The notes below the pieces were generated by a model that searched no databases, was not told where the DNA came from, and was given only the letters and a program-made list of their open reading frames with translations. From contig NZ_JAHUXH010000001.1 in NCBI RefSeq assembly GCF_019219825.1, forward strand, positions 310,001-374,000: a stretch of DNA of 64,000 bases, in the 5' to 3' direction. Both the position numbers and the translations under genes were made by a program. This DNA comes from Streptomyces sp. TRM70350 (GTDB lineage: Bacteria; Actinomycetota; Actinomycetes; Streptomycetales; Streptomycetaceae). Shown in pieces: positions 42,937 to 51,899 of the stretch. Positions within the stretch are counted from its first letter, which is position 1, and each line of letters opens with the position of its first letter.

Positions 42937-43554
42937 TCACCGCTGCTGAGCCGTCGGCACCTCCGCCAGACCCAGTTCCCGGGCCAGTGCCTCGTTCACC
43001 CACTCCTGCGCACGCGCGCGTGACACCGCTCCCGCGTAGGACGTCATCTGCACGGCGAGCCCGTCGAGCAGGGCGGTCAGCCGCAGGGCCGCGCCCATGG
43101 GGTCGGTGCAGCGGAACTCACCGGCCGCCACCCCCTCGGCGATGACCTCGGCGATGGCCGCCTTCCACCGCTTGTCGAGGTCCCGGGTGACCTCCCGCAG
43201 CGCGGGCTCGCGCAGCGCCGCCGCCCAGCCCTCGATCCACAGCCGCCAGCCCTTGGCCTGGCCCGTCGGCGCGTACCAGCGCACGGCCGACCGCAGCCGG
43301 CGCAGAGCCGTCGTGCGCCGGCCGAGCAGCTTGCTTAGATGGGCGAGATCGTCCTCGGCCGCGTACGCGAACGCGGCGGCGACCAGCTTCTCCTTCGTCG
43401 AGAAGTGGTACAGCACCAGCGCGTTGCTCACACCGAGCGCGGAGGCCACATCGGCGATCCGCACCGCCGCCACCCCCCGCGCCTCGATCTGTTCCACGGC
43501 GGCGCGCAACAACTCCTCACGCCGCTCCGCCACGCTCAACCGCACTCTCGCCAC
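42937..43554 (-). CDS. TetR-family transcriptional regulator
   Basis: The 205-aa repressor-type regulator has an N-terminal HTH (VRIADVASALGVSNALVLYHFSTKEKL, with recognition helix around VSNALVLYHF) and a ligand-binding helical domain with several Trp residues (WRLWIEGWAAAL). The last 130 residues resemble the BetI/TetR_C_6-type domain. The target is not obvious: upstream on the same strand is the dehydrogenase gene, 53 bp away. The ATG at 43554 is the only start that keeps the whole HTH. Confidence 0.9.
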   Translation of the reverse strand: MARVRLSVAERREELLRAAVEQIEARGVAAVRIADVASALGVSNALVLYHFSTKEKLVAAAFAYAAEDDLAHLSKLLGRRTTALRRLRSAVRWYAPTGQAKGWRLWIEGWAAALREPALREVTRDLDKRWKAAIAEVIAEGVAAGEFRCTDPMGAALRLTALLDGLAVQMTSYAGAVSRARAQEWVNEALARELGLAEVPTAQQR

Positions 43555-43607
43555 CCCGTCACCCTAACGGGCCACACCCGTCGACGGCCGGGCGGTGACG
43601 TCCCCCC

Positions 43608-44786
43608 TCAGCGGTACGACCCGAAGCGCTCCGCGAGCAGTGGGAGCCGGTCCTCGGCGACGGCGTGCGCGGCGGCACGCGGCGTGCTCCCGTCGGCCTC
43701 CGCACGCGCCAGCACGAGTTCGGTCAGGGCACGCATCGCTCGCCGCGTGTACGAGAACGCCTCGTCCGCGTCCGCCCCGATGTCGCCGAACAGCGTCCAC
43801 CACCACCAGGCGTTCGTTCCGGAGTTGACCACCACGTCGGGCAGGACCGTGACCCCGCGCGCGGTCAGCAGCGCCTCCGCCTCGGGTACGACGGGCATGT
43901 TGGCCGCCTCGACGATCCAGCGGGCGGTGACCCGGTCCTGGTTCACGGTGTCGACCGCGTACGACACGGCGGCGGGCACAAGCACCTCGGCGTCGGCCGA
44001 CAGCCAGGCCTCGCCGGGCAGTTCGAGGTCGCCGGGCCGCAACGCGGAGCGGTCCACCGTGCCGTAGGCGTCCCGCGCGGCGAGCAGCGCGTCCACGTCG
44101 AGGCCCGCCGGGTTGGCGATCGTGCCCTTGATGTCGGCGACGGCCACGACCGTGAGACCCGCGCGCGTGAGGAAGCGTGCCGTGGCGCCGCCCATGGTGC
44201 CCATGCCCTGCACCGCGACCCGCGTGCCCGCGCGCGGCACACCGGCCCGGTCCAGGGCCGCGAGCGCCGCCTCCGCGACCCCGCAGCCGCCGACCAGCTC
44301 GCCGAGCCCGATGCCGTCCACCTCCACCGCGAACGCGTCGGCGAGCCGCCGCCGGGCCGCCGCCTCGTCGTCCAGCAGCGGATACACCGCCTGGATCGAC
44401 GAGACGAGCCCCGCCTCGGCGGCCGCCCGGTCCACCAGCTCCTGGGTGAGCCCGAGGTCCTCGCCGGTGGTCCAGAACGTCTCGATGTACGGCCGTACGG
44501 CCCGCAGATAGCGCACCAGGAGTCCGTACGCCGCCGGGTCCCGGGGGTCGCAGTCGATACCGCCCTTGGCGCCGCCGAGCGGGACGTAACGGGCCTGGGG
44601 GTCGTAGTGCAGGGCCTCCTTCACGGTCATCCCGCGGGCGAGCCCGGTGACCTCGTCCAGTGTGCAGCCCGGGCGCATCCGCAGCCCGCCACTGGCGACG
44701 CCGCGCACCAGCCGGTCGACGACCAGGAAGCCCTGGCGGCCCGTGACGTGGTCGGTCCAGGTGAGCGACAGAAAGGGGGCGGTCAT
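43608..44786 (-). CDS. Glu/Leu/Phe/Val dehydrogenase family enzyme
   Basis: The 392-aa NAD(P)-dependent amino-acid dehydrogenase would deaminate a branched-chain or other amino acid. The catalytic lysine region is YVPLGGAKGGIDCDPRD, with the substrate-binding GGLRMRPGCTLDEVTGLARGMTVKEAL before it. The dinucleotide motif is VAVQGMGTMGGATARFL (G-x-G-x2-G). The end of the catalytic site is VVVNSGTNAWWWWTLFGDIG, with four consecutive Trp, which is unusual. It is about 30 residues longer than the typical Streptomyces valine dehydrogenase and may be a paralogue with a different substrate. ATG 44786 has AAGGAG at five bases. It is divergent from the MBL-fold gene. Confidence 0.9.
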   Translation of the reverse strand: MTAPFLSLTWTDHVTGRQGFLVVDRLVRGVASGGLRMRPGCTLDEVTGLARGMTVKEALHYDPQARYVPLGGAKGGIDCDPRDPAAYGLLVRYLRAVRPYIETFWTTGEDLGLTQELVDRAAAEAGLVSSIQAVYPLLDDEAAARRRLADAFAVEVDGIGLGELVGGCGVAEAALAALDRAGVPRAGTRVAVQGMGTMGGATARFLTRAGLTVVAVADIKGTIANPAGLDVDALLAARDAYGTVDRSALRPGDLELPGEAWLSADAEVLVPAAVSYAVDTVNQDRVTARWIVEAANMPVVPEAEALLTARGVTVLPDVVVNSGTNAWWWWTLFGDIGADADEAFSYTRRAMRALTELVLARAEADGSTPRAAAHAVAEDRLPLLAERFGSYR

Positions 44787-44930
44787 GGAAGCTCCTTGCG
44801 GCCGAAGGCATGCACCGAGCCGTGAGCGAGTGCACGTACTGAATCCTGAGTCAGTGTCGGACATGGGGCGGCGGGTGATGTCAGTGGGGCGGACCATAAT
44901 GGAAGCCTCACTGACTCCCTTGGAGGTACC
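44787..44930. promoter_or_regulatory. Divergent promoter region with an inverted repeat
   Basis: The 144-bp region between the dehydrogenase and the MBL-fold genes contains ACTGA-ATCCTGAG-TCAGT at about 44839-44856 and a further ACTGACTC near 44912. CATAAT at 44896-44901 is a plausible -10 for the plus-strand gene. The repeated ACTGA/TCAGT elements suggest a shared operator. The ribosome site TTGGAGG is at 44920. Confidence 0.35.
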
Positions 44931-46127
44931 GTGGCCGGTTCCCGTTCCCTGAGCCCCGGGCTCCGCGCGCTGCAGCCCGCGGCCTTCGGCGCGGAGCCGA
45001 GCGGTGAGCGCATGGCGCGCATCCGCAGATCGCCCCACTTCCGGGACGGTGTCTTCCAGAACCCCGGCGGCCCCTCACGGATCCGCCCGTCGGGTTCGGT
45101 ACTCGGCTTCGCGAAGACCTACTTCGGCAAGGACGCGCGTAACCGCCGCACCCCGCACGGCGCGGTGCCCCTGCACACCACCACGGCCGCCGACCTCGCC
45201 CGGCCGCCCGCCACCGGCCTCCGGCTGACCTGGCTCGGCCACTCCAGCGTGCTCGCGGAGATCGACGGACAGCGGGTGCTCTTCGACCCCGTCTGGGGCG
45301 AGCGCTGCTCCCCGTTCGCCTTCGCCGGGCCCAAGCGGCTGCACCCGGTGCCGCTGCCCCTGACGGCGCTCGGAGCGGTGGACGTCGTCGTCATCTCGCA
45401 CGACCACTACGACCACCTGGACATGCCCACGATCAAGGCGCTGGCCGGCACGGACACGCTGTTCGCCGTGCCGCTCGGCGTCGGCGCCCACCTCGAGCAC
45501 TGGGGCGTGTCCGCCGGCCGGTTGCGCGAGCTGGACTGGCACGAGTCGACGAAGGTCGGCGCGCTCACCCTGACCGCCACCCCGGCCCGCCACTTCTGCG
45601 GCCGCGGCCTGCGCAACACCCAGCACACGCTCTGGGCGTCCTGGGTCGTGGCGGGGGAGGAGCACCGGATATTCCACAGCGGCGACACCGGATACTTCGA
45701 GGGCTTCCGGGACATCGGCGCCGACCACGGCCCGTTCGACACCACGATGATCCAGATCGGCGCCTACAGCGAGTTCTGGCCGGACATCCACATGCTTCCC
45801 GACGAGGGTGTCCGCTCGCATCTGGACCTGCAGCGCGGGGATGCCGCGTCGGGTGTGCTGCTGCCGATCCACTGGGCGACGTTCAACCTGGCGCCGCACG
45901 CGTGGGCGGAGCCCGGCGAATGGACGAAGGACGCCGCCGAGGCGGCCGGAGCGGCGGTGGCGTTGCCGCGGCCGGGCGAGCCCTTCGAACCGGCCGGGAA
46001 GATCCCGGTGGACCCCTGGTGGCGCGCGGTCTCCGCACCCGTCGCCCGCCACTGGCCGCGCATCGCGAGCGCCGACGCCGTCTCGGCCGCCCAGGAGGGC
46101 GACCTCGACCTGGCGGGCGACCGGTAG
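44931..46127 (+). CDS. MBL-fold metal-dependent hydrolase (NAPE-PLD/UlaG-like)
   Basis: The 398-aa protein is a metallo-beta-lactamase-fold hydrolase. The zinc motif H-x-H-x-D-H is in VVISHDHYDHLDMPTI, with further ligands in ATPARHFCGRGL, IFHSGDTGYFEG and LLPIHWATFNL. These spacings resemble NAPE-phospholipase D-like and UlaG-like enzymes, which act on phosphodiesters or lactones. The first 70 residues (RMARIRRSPHFRDGVFQN) are typical of the NAPE-PLD-like bacterial group. GTG 44931 follows TTGGAGGTACC. A 14-bp unit is tandemly duplicated across its stop codon (46113-46146). No partner gene is adjacent. Confidence 0.92.
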   Translation: MAGSRSLSPGLRALQPAAFGAEPSGERMARIRRSPHFRDGVFQNPGGPSRIRPSGSVLGFAKTYFGKDARNRRTPHGAVPLHTTTAADLARPPATGLRLTWLGHSSVLAEIDGQRVLFDPVWGERCSPFAFAGPKRLHPVPLPLTALGAVDVVVISHDHYDHLDMPTIKALAGTDTLFAVPLGVGAHLEHWGVSAGRLRELDWHESTKVGALTLTATPARHFCGRGLRNTQHTLWASWVVAGEEHRIFHSGDTGYFEGFRDIGADHGPFDTTMIQIGAYSEFWPDIHMLPDEGVRSHLDLQRGDAASGVLLPIHWATFNLAPHAWAEPGEWTKDAAEAAGAAVALPRPGEPFEPAGKIPVDPWWRAVSAPVARHWPRIASADAVSAAQEGDLDLAGDR

Positions 46128-46146
46128 CGGGCGACCGGTTGCGGGC
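46113..46146 (+). repeat. 14-bp tandem duplication across a stop codon
   Basis: GCGGGCGACCGGTA at 46113-46126 contains the TAG stop of the MBL-fold gene. It is followed by GCGGGCGACCGGTT (46127-46140) and by the first six bases of a third copy. The pattern indicates slippage or a duplication at the 3' end of the gene. Confidence 0.75.
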
Positions 46147-46529
46147 TACTCCGCCGGTGCGCGCCAGGGCGCGCGATTGCCCTGAAGCTCCGGTGCCTCC
46201 CTTCGGCGCGTACAGCGCATCCCACGGCGAATACCGCATGTGACTGGTTCTGAGCAGGTCGGATCGATCTCTTACGACGCCTGCCTCATTGTCCCGACGC
46301 GCTTATCGGTCTGTCGTACGAGACCTCATACCAGAGCGGGACGCTTGCCGTAGGACTTTGTCAACTGCCCACCGCACCTGATGCGTTGCCGACTACTGTG
46401 AGTGTCCGCCGGGCGACGCAGGGCCGGATTCTTCGGCGTCGTCGACCGGCACCGCGCCGCCGCATGCCCGAGTCGCGCAGACCGGGCCCGCCCCGGCCCC
46501 CGACCGATGGACCAGTACGAGGACGCCCG
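46147..46529. other. Intergenic leader of the conservon
   Basis: This 383-bp stretch holds no gene I can support. TTGTCA at 46358-46363, with TACTGT about 30 bases downstream, is a weak candidate promoter for cvnA. A frame that would extend cvnA back to 46386 is Arg/Pro-rich and lacks a ribosome site. Confidence 0.4.
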
Positions 46530-48533
46530 ATGTCACACCTCCGCGCACCGGCCGCACGCGCAGACCGCCGCGAGGGCGGGCGGCACGGACGGCCGGTCGC
46601 ACACCCCGTTCCCTCGCTGCCCGAGGCCCACATACGGCCCCAGCTGCTGCGTCTCGCCGTACTGCCCCCGGTCGCGGTCGCCCTCAGCGCCTGCGCGGCC
46701 GTGCTGTTCACCGTCCGCTCCACCGGCGCCCGCACCAGCCTCACCCTGTGGGCCGTACTCGCCGGCGCCGTCTGTGTGACGCTCGTCGGCATCGGGATCG
46801 CCGTGATCGCCGCCGACCGGGCCGCCCGGGCCGTGCACGAGCGGGTCGGTGCGCTGCGCCGCAGCAGCGCCCGCCGCGAGGCCGATCTCCGTGCCCTCGT
46901 CGAGGCGTTGCGCCGCGGCGAGGTACCGCCGCCGCGCAAGCCGCGCGGCGGTCCGCCCGAGGACGCCGACGACTTCGAGCTGCTCGCCGCCGACCTGGCC
47001 CGCGCGCACGACGGCGCCGTCACCGCCGTCGTACAGGCGGCCCAGCTCTCCAGCCAGGCCGGCAGCGAACAGAAGCTGGAGGTCTTCGTCAATCTCGCCC
47101 GGCGCCTTCAGTCGCTGGTGCACCGCGAGATCGCGATCCTCGACGAGCTGGAGAACGAGATCGAGGACCCCGACCTGCTCAAGGGCCTCTTCCACGTCGA
47201 CCACCTCGCCACCCGCATCCGCCGCCACGCCGAGAACCTCGCCGTGCTCGGCGGCGCCGTCTCCCGCCGCCAGTGGAGCAACCCGGTCTCCATGACGGAG
47301 GTCCTGCGCTCGGCCATCGCCGAGGTCGAGCAGTACTCGCGCGTCCGTCTGGTGCCGCCGATCGACGGCACCCTGCGCGGCCACGCCGTCGCCGACGTGA
47401 TCCATCTGCTGGCCGAACTCGTCGAGAACGCCACGGTGTTCTCGGCCCCGCAGACCCAGGTGCTGCTGCGCGCCAACCTCGTCACCTCCGGCCTCGCCGT
47501 CGAGGTCGAGGACCGCGGCCTCGGCATGCCCGTCGCTGAGCAGAACAAGATGAACGCCCTGCTCACCGACCCCGACCAGGTCAATGTCGCCCGCCTGCTC
47601 GCGGACGGCCGCATCGGGCTGTTCGTGGTCTCGCAGCTCGCCCGGCGGCACGGCATCACCGTCCGTCTGCAGACCAACATCTACGGCGGTGTCCAGGCCG
47701 TCCTCGTCGTGCCGCAGGCGCTGCTCGGCAACCAGCCCGACGCCGCCCGCCCCGCCCCGCCCCCACAGCACCACCAGCCCGCACCCGACGCCGGGACGGC
47801 ACCGGCGCCGACCGGCACCGGACCCTCGCCCCTTCCGCTCCGCGGCACCCACGAGGAGCGGCCCAACCCGGTCGAGGCCGTCCCCGGCATCCGGCCCGAA
47901 GACCGGCCGGCCGTCGAGGAACCCACCGGCGCACCGCCCACCGGCACCGTCCGCGGCACCATGGGCAAGCCCCAACTGCCCCGGCGCCGCGCCCACCAGC
48001 ACATCGCACCCCAGCTGCGCGGCGGCCCCGCACCCCGCCCGGACGCCGAGCACCTCGTCGGCCACGACCCCGGCCTGATGGCGGCGTTCCAGCGCGGCAT
48101 CGGCCTCGCCGAGGCCCAGCAGCAGGCACAGTCCACCCATTCGGCGTCTGCTCATTCGGCGTCCGCTCATTCAGGGTCCGTCCACTCGGCGTCGGTGCAC
48201 CAGGAGCCCTCGCACCAGGAGCCCTCGCACATCGAGCACCCGCATATGGAGCGCCCCCACACGCCGCCGGGGTCCCCGCCGGACGCCCGCCACACAGACG
48301 TGACCCCTATGCCGACGCACCTCCCCATGGCCGTACCGCACATGGACGTACGCCACATGGACGGACGCCACACGGGCGGACGGTACATGAACGGGACGCG
48401 TGCGGGCGTGCCCCCGCACGCGGGCGGACGACACATGGAGGCACCGCACGCGGACGCGCCCCCGCACATCGAGGCCGCCCATATGACCCCGGACCACCCC
48501 GCCCGGCACGACGGGAGCGGACCAGCCGGATGA
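46530..48533 (+). CDS. cvnA: CvnA-type sensor-like ATP-binding membrane protein with a His-rich tail
   Basis: The 667-aa protein is the first member of a conservon, the four-gene Streptomyces module (cvnABCD) proposed to work like a G-protein-coupled receptor complex at the membrane. It has two membrane segments (LLRLAVLPPVAVALSACAAV, and LWAVLAGAVCVTLVGIGIAV) and a helical region (LARRLQSLVHREIAILDELE). The ATPase domain has N box HLLAELVENATVFSAP, D box VEVEDRGLGMPV and G box GRIGLFVVSQLA. From about residue 405 it is Pro-rich. The last 130 residues are very His-rich (SAHSASAHSGSVHSASVHQE). ATG 46530 has GAGGA at seven bases. Its stop overlaps a possible cvnB start. Confidence 0.9.
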   Translation: MSHLRAPAARADRREGGRHGRPVAHPVPSLPEAHIRPQLLRLAVLPPVAVALSACAAVLFTVRSTGARTSLTLWAVLAGAVCVTLVGIGIAVIAADRAARAVHERVGALRRSSARREADLRALVEALRRGEVPPPRKPRGGPPEDADDFELLAADLARAHDGAVTAVVQAAQLSSQAGSEQKLEVFVNLARRLQSLVHREIAILDELENEIEDPDLLKGLFHVDHLATRIRRHAENLAVLGGAVSRRQWSNPVSMTEVLRSAIAEVEQYSRVRLVPPIDGTLRGHAVADVIHLLAELVENATVFSAPQTQVLLRANLVTSGLAVEVEDRGLGMPVAEQNKMNALLTDPDQVNVARLLADGRIGLFVVSQLARRHGITVRLQTNIYGGVQAVLVVPQALLGNQPDAARPAPPPQHHQPAPDAGTAPAPTGTGPSPLPLRGTHEERPNPVEAVPGIRPEDRPAVEEPTGAPPTGTVRGTMGKPQLPRRRAHQHIAPQLRGGPAPRPDAEHLVGHDPGLMAAFQRGIGLAEAQQQAQSTHSASAHSASAHSGSVHSASVHQEPSHQEPSHIEHPHMERPHTPPGSPPDARHTDVTPMPTHLPMAVPHMDVRHMDGRHTGGRYMNGTRAGVPPHAGGRHMEAPHADAPPHIEAAHMTPDHPARHDGSGPAG

Positions 48534-48634
48534 CCACCGCAGCTGCCGCCGCCGTCGCCACCCCTACCGCAATGACCGCCGGCGCACCCACGGGCGCGCC
48601 CGCAGACCTTCGTACCCCAAGGAGTCGAACCACC

Positions 48635-49069
48635 ATGGCGACCGATGCCCCCACCGGCCATGTATCCGATCTCGACTGGCTGATGAGCGGCCTCGTACAG
48701 CGCGTACCGCACACCACCAGCGCGGTGCTCCTGTCCTGCGACGGGCTCGTGAAGTCGGTCCACGGCCTCGACCCGGACAGCGCCGACCACATGGCCGCCC
48801 TGGCCTCCGGCCTGTACTCCCTCGGCCGCAGCGCCGGGGTCCGGTTCGGCGACGGAGGTGAGGTCCGGCAGGTCGTCGTCGAACTCGACTCGACCCTGCT
48901 GTTCGTCACCACCGCCGGCTCCGGCACCTGCCTGGCCGTGCTGGCCGGCCGCGAGGCCGACGCCGCGGTGCTCGGCTACGAGATGGCGATGCTGGTCAAG
49001 AGCGTCCGCCCCTACCTGGTGACCGCTCCCCGGCAGCAGTCCGCCGAACCCACGGCGATGAGGCCTTGA
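48635..49069 (+). CDS. cvnB: CvnB-type roadblock/LC7 protein
   Basis: The 144-aa protein is a single roadblock/LC7 domain (DLDWLMSGLVQRVPHTTSA, AVLLSCDGLVKSV, VVVELDSTLLFVTTAGSGTC). Such domains bind and regulate small GTPases, here presumably CvnD. ATG 48635 has AAGGAG ten bases upstream and gives the usual family length. ATG 48530, overlapping the cvnA stop (ATGA), would add 35 Ala/Thr-rich residues, so both starts may be used. It is the second gene of the conservon. Confidence 0.88.
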   Translation: MATDAPTGHVSDLDWLMSGLVQRVPHTTSAVLLSCDGLVKSVHGLDPDSADHMAALASGLYSLGRSAGVRFGDGGEVRQVVVELDSTLLFVTTAGSGTCLAVLAGREADAAVLGYEMAMLVKSVRPYLVTAPRQQSAEPTAMRP

Positions 49070-49071
49070 GC

Positions 49072-49443
49072 GTGACGGCGGCCGGCGACGGGCCCTGGCT
49101 CGACGACGCGGCCGGGCGGCTGGTACGCCCGTTCACGGTCAGCAACGGCCGCACCCGCCCCACCGTCGCGCTCGACCTCATCTCGCAGGTGAGAGCCACC
49201 GGGGCCACCCCCCTCGGCTACCTCGGCCCCGAACACGCCCAGGCACTCGACCTGTGCCGGGCGCCCGTCTCGGTCGCCGAGGTCGCAGCCCACCTCAAGC
49301 TGCCGGCGGTGGTCACCAAGGTGCTGCTGTCGGACCTCGTCGACTGCGGGGCGCTCACCACCAAGCCCCCGGAGTTCCACCACAACCCAACGGACCGGGC
49401 CCTTCTGGAGGCAGTGCTCGATGGACTACGACGACAGCTCTGA
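49072..49443 (+). CDS. cvnC: CvnC-type DUF742 protein
   Basis: The 123-aa DUF742 protein shows the family blocks WLDDAAGRLVRPFTVSNGRT and VSVAEVAAHLKLPAVVTKVLLSDLVDCGAL, a winged-helix-like fold. It is the third conservon gene and is thought to join the CvnA-CvnB-CvnD complex. GTG 49072 has GAGG at eight bases, while a TTG at 49066 overlapping the cvnB stop is an alternative. It overlaps cvnD by 23 bases, so stoichiometric production is likely. Confidence 0.88.
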   Translation: MTAAGDGPWLDDAAGRLVRPFTVSNGRTRPTVALDLISQVRATGATPLGYLGPEHAQALDLCRAPVSVAEVAAHLKLPAVVTKVLLSDLVDCGALTTKPPEFHHNPTDRALLEAVLDGLRRQL

Positions 49444-50059
49444 CCACGACCACGACCACGACCACGACGACGGCGCCGACCCGTTCCCCACCGCGCTCAA
49501 GATCCTGGTCGCGGGCGGGTTCGGGGTCGGCAAGACGACCTTCGTCGGTGCCGTCAGCGAGATCGCGCCGCTCAGCACGGAGGAGTTGCTCACGACGGTC
49601 AGCGCCGCCACCGACAACCTCGACGGGATCGAGAACAAGGTCGAGACGACGGTGGCCATGGACTTCGGCCGCATCACCCTCGACCCGAACCACGTCCTGT
49701 ACCTCTTCGGTACGCCGGGACAGGAACGGTTCTGGTTCATGTGGGACGAGTTGTGCGAGGGCACCCTCGGCGCGGTGATCCTGGCCGACACCCGGCGCCT
49801 GGAGGACTGCTTCGCGGCCGTCGACTTCTTCGAGGAGCGCGGCCTCGGATTCATCGTCGCCGTCAACGAGTTCGACGGCGGCCACCGCTACGACCCCGAG
49901 GAGGTGCGCGCCGCCATCGACCTCGACCCGGAGATCCCCGTCGTGTGCTGCGACGCCCGGATCTCCGCCTCCGGCGTCCAGACCCTGCTCACCCTCGTAC
50001 GCCATCTCATCGCCCACGCACCCGTCACCCCCGCGCCGAGCCACGGCGCCCACATGTGA
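49421..50059 (+). CDS. cvnD: CvnD-type GTPase with an Asp/His-rich N-terminus
   Basis: The 212-aa small GTPase has P-loop VAGGFGVGKTTF, G3-type LFGTPGQERFWFMW and G4-like VNEFDGG, where the usual N-K-x-D is N-E-F-D, as in other CvnD proteins. It is the switch component of the conservon. Before the P-loop is an unusual MDYDDSSDHDHDHDHDD run that could bind metal, and CvnA in the same operon has a His-rich tail. ATG 49421 lies within cvnC. The protein ends HAPVTPAPSHGAHM, again His-containing. Confidence 0.92.
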   Translation: MDYDDSSDHDHDHDHDDGADPFPTALKILVAGGFGVGKTTFVGAVSEIAPLSTEELLTTVSAATDNLDGIENKVETTVAMDFGRITLDPNHVLYLFGTPGQERFWFMWDELCEGTLGAVILADTRRLEDCFAAVDFFEERGLGFIVAVNEFDGGHRYDPEEVRAAIDLDPEIPVVCCDARISASGVQTLLTLVRHLIAHAPVTPAPSHGAHM

Positions 50060-50120
50060 CACCCGCACACACCGCACCGGAGCCGCATATGACGTACGCC
50101 CACAGCGACGGGACCCGGCC

Positions 50121-50696
50121 ATGAGGTACGACCCGCCGCGCCCGGCCGGTCGGCTGCTGCTCACCCCCGAGGACAAGGAGGCACCCGCGCGAACGCGGCG
50201 ACTGCGCCAACTGGGTTTGGGGCAACGTCCGGAGCCCGCCCTCGACGCCTTCACGAGTCATCTGGCGTCGCTGACCGGTGCGCCGTACGCCATGGTCAAC
50301 TTCCTCGACGACAAAGGGCAGTTCTTCGCCGGTCTGCACGCGCCCGACGTCGGACTCGTCGTCAAGGAGGACGGGACCCGGCCGGTGATGGGCCGCTTCA
50401 TGCCCCGCGATCACGGGTTCTGCCCCCATGTGGTGGTCCGGCGCAAGGCGCTGGTGCTGGAGGACGTCCGTGACTATCCGCGCTTCGCGGGCAACCCGGT
50501 CGTCGACGAGTACGGCATCCACTCCTACCTCGGCGCACCGCTCATCGACACCACGGGCATGGTGCTCGGCACCGTCGGCGTCGCCGATGTCTTCCCCCGC
50601 CCCTGGGGGCGGTCCGGCCTGGAGACCATCAAGGCGACGGCCGCGGATCTCGTCGTACGGCTCCAAGCTCCCGAGACCGGCGGGCTCCCGCTCTGA
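50121..50696 (+). CDS. GAF-domain protein associated with the conservon
   Basis: The 191-aa protein is a GAF domain (AMVNFLDDKGQFFAGLHAP, RDHGFCPHVVVRRKALVLED, YLGAPLIDTTGMVLGTVGVAD). GAF domains bind small molecules or haem, and a Cys-His pair (FCPH) is present. It follows cvnD by 61 bp and could be a fifth conservon gene that supplies a signal input. An 11-codon frame at 50089-50124 (MTYAHSDGTRP) overlaps its start by ATGA, so translation may be coupled. ATG 50121 is the first start in frame. Confidence 0.87.
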   Translation: MRYDPPRPAGRLLLTPEDKEAPARTRRLRQLGLGQRPEPALDAFTSHLASLTGAPYAMVNFLDDKGQFFAGLHAPDVGLVVKEDGTRPVMGRFMPRDHGFCPHVVVRRKALVLEDVRDYPRFAGNPVVDEYGIHSYLGAPLIDTTGMVLGTVGVADVFPRPWGRSGLETIKATAADLVVRLQAPETGGLPL

Positions 50697-50870
50697 CCAC
50701 GGCGAACGCCGGACCGGGGGCGTGAAGGAAAGCTGCGGCGGCGGTTAAGAAATCCTCGATGGACCAGGGCGGCGGCGTACGGCAGATTGCTGTGCGATTC
50801 CACTCCTCTCCCCGTCCGGGGCTGCTTCGGCATGCCGGCGGCCGGGATCTCACCGTCAGGAGCCGTAGCG

Positions 50871-51899
50871 ATGAAGGCGCTGGTCAAGGACAAGGCGGAG
50901 CCAGGGCTCCGGCTCATGGACGTCCCGGAGCCCGAGGTCGCACCCGGCGACGTACTGATCAAGGTGCTGCGCACCGGCATCTGCGGCACCGACCTGCACA
51001 TCCACGCCTGGGACGGCTGGGCGCAGCAGGCGATCCGCACCCCGCTGGTCCTCGGGCACGAGTTCGTCGGCGAGGTCGTCGAGACCGGCCGGGACGTCAC
51101 CGACATCAAGACCGGCGACCGGGTCAGCGGCGAGGGCCACCTGGTGTGCGGCAAGTGCCGCAACTGCCTGGCCGGGCGACGTCACCTGTGCCGGGCCACG
51201 GTCGGACTCGGGGTCGGACGGGACGGGGCCTTCGCCGAGTACGTCGTGCTGCCCGCGACCAATGTGTGGGTGCACCGCGTGCCGGTGGACCTCGATGTGG
51301 CGGCCATCTTCGACCCGTTCGGCAACGCCGTGCACACCGCCCTGTCGTTCCCGCTGGTCGGTGAGGACGTGCTGATCACCGGGGCCGGACCGATCGGACT
51401 GATGGCGGCCGCCGTGGCCAGGCACGCGGGCGCCCGCAACGTCGTCATCACCGACGTCAGCGAGGAGCGGCTCGACCTCGCCCGCAAGGTCGGCGTCAGC
51501 CTCGCCCTCAATGTGCGCGACGCGCGGATCGCGGACGGGCAGCGGGCCCTCGGCCTGCGGGAGGGCTTCGACGTGGGCCTGGAGATGTCCGGCCGTGCGG
51601 AGGCCCTCCAGGACATGATCGCGAACATGACGCACGGCGGTCGGATCGCGATGCTCGGCCTGCCCGCACAGGAGTTCCCGGTCGACTGGGCCCGGATCGT
51701 CACCTCGATGATCACGCTCAAGGGCATCTACGGCCGGGAGATGTTCGAGACCTGGTACGCCATGTCGGTGCTGCTGGAGGGCGGCCTCGACCTCGCGCCC
51801 GTGATCACCGGCCGCTACGGCTACCGCGACTTCGAGACGGCGTTCGCCGACGCGGCGAGCGGCCGCGGCGGCAAGGTCATCCTCGACTGGACCGCGTAA
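50871..51899 (+). CDS. tdh: L-threonine 3-dehydrogenase
   Basis: The 342-aa zinc alcohol dehydrogenase oxidises L-threonine to 2-amino-3-oxobutanoate, which the product of the next gene cleaves. Catalytic zinc ligands are in [14 protein letters not shown] and [10 protein letters not shown], structural zinc cysteines in [18 protein letters not shown], and the NAD fold in [18 protein letters not shown]. Its length equals that of characterised Tdh. ATG 50871 was chosen because upstream starts add unrelated sequence. The last codons and the TAA stop are duplicated in tandem. It sits 44 bp from kbl in the usual tdh-kbl order for actinobacteria. Confidence 0.95.
   Translation: MKALVKDKAEPGLRLMDVPEPEVAPGDVLIKVLRTGICGTDLHIHAWDGWAQQAIRTPLVLGHEFVGEVVETGRDVTDIKTGDRVSGEGHLVCGKCRNCLAGRRHLCRATVGLGVGRDGAFAEYVVLPATNVWVHRVPVDLDVAAIFDPFGNAVHTALSFPLVGEDVLITGAGPIGLMAAAVARHAGARNVVITDVSEERLDLARKVGVSLALNVRDARIADGQRALGLREGFDVGLEMSGRAEALQDMIANMTHGGRIAMLGLPAQEFPVDWARIVTSMITLKGIYGREMFETWYAMSVLLEGGLDLAPVITGRYGYRDFETAFADAASGRGGKVILDWTA

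Noticed and set aside
46386..46529. Upstream extension of CvnA by 48 residues
   Set aside because: The extension is Arg/Pro-rich without a ribosome site, while ATG 46530 has GAGGA at seven bases.
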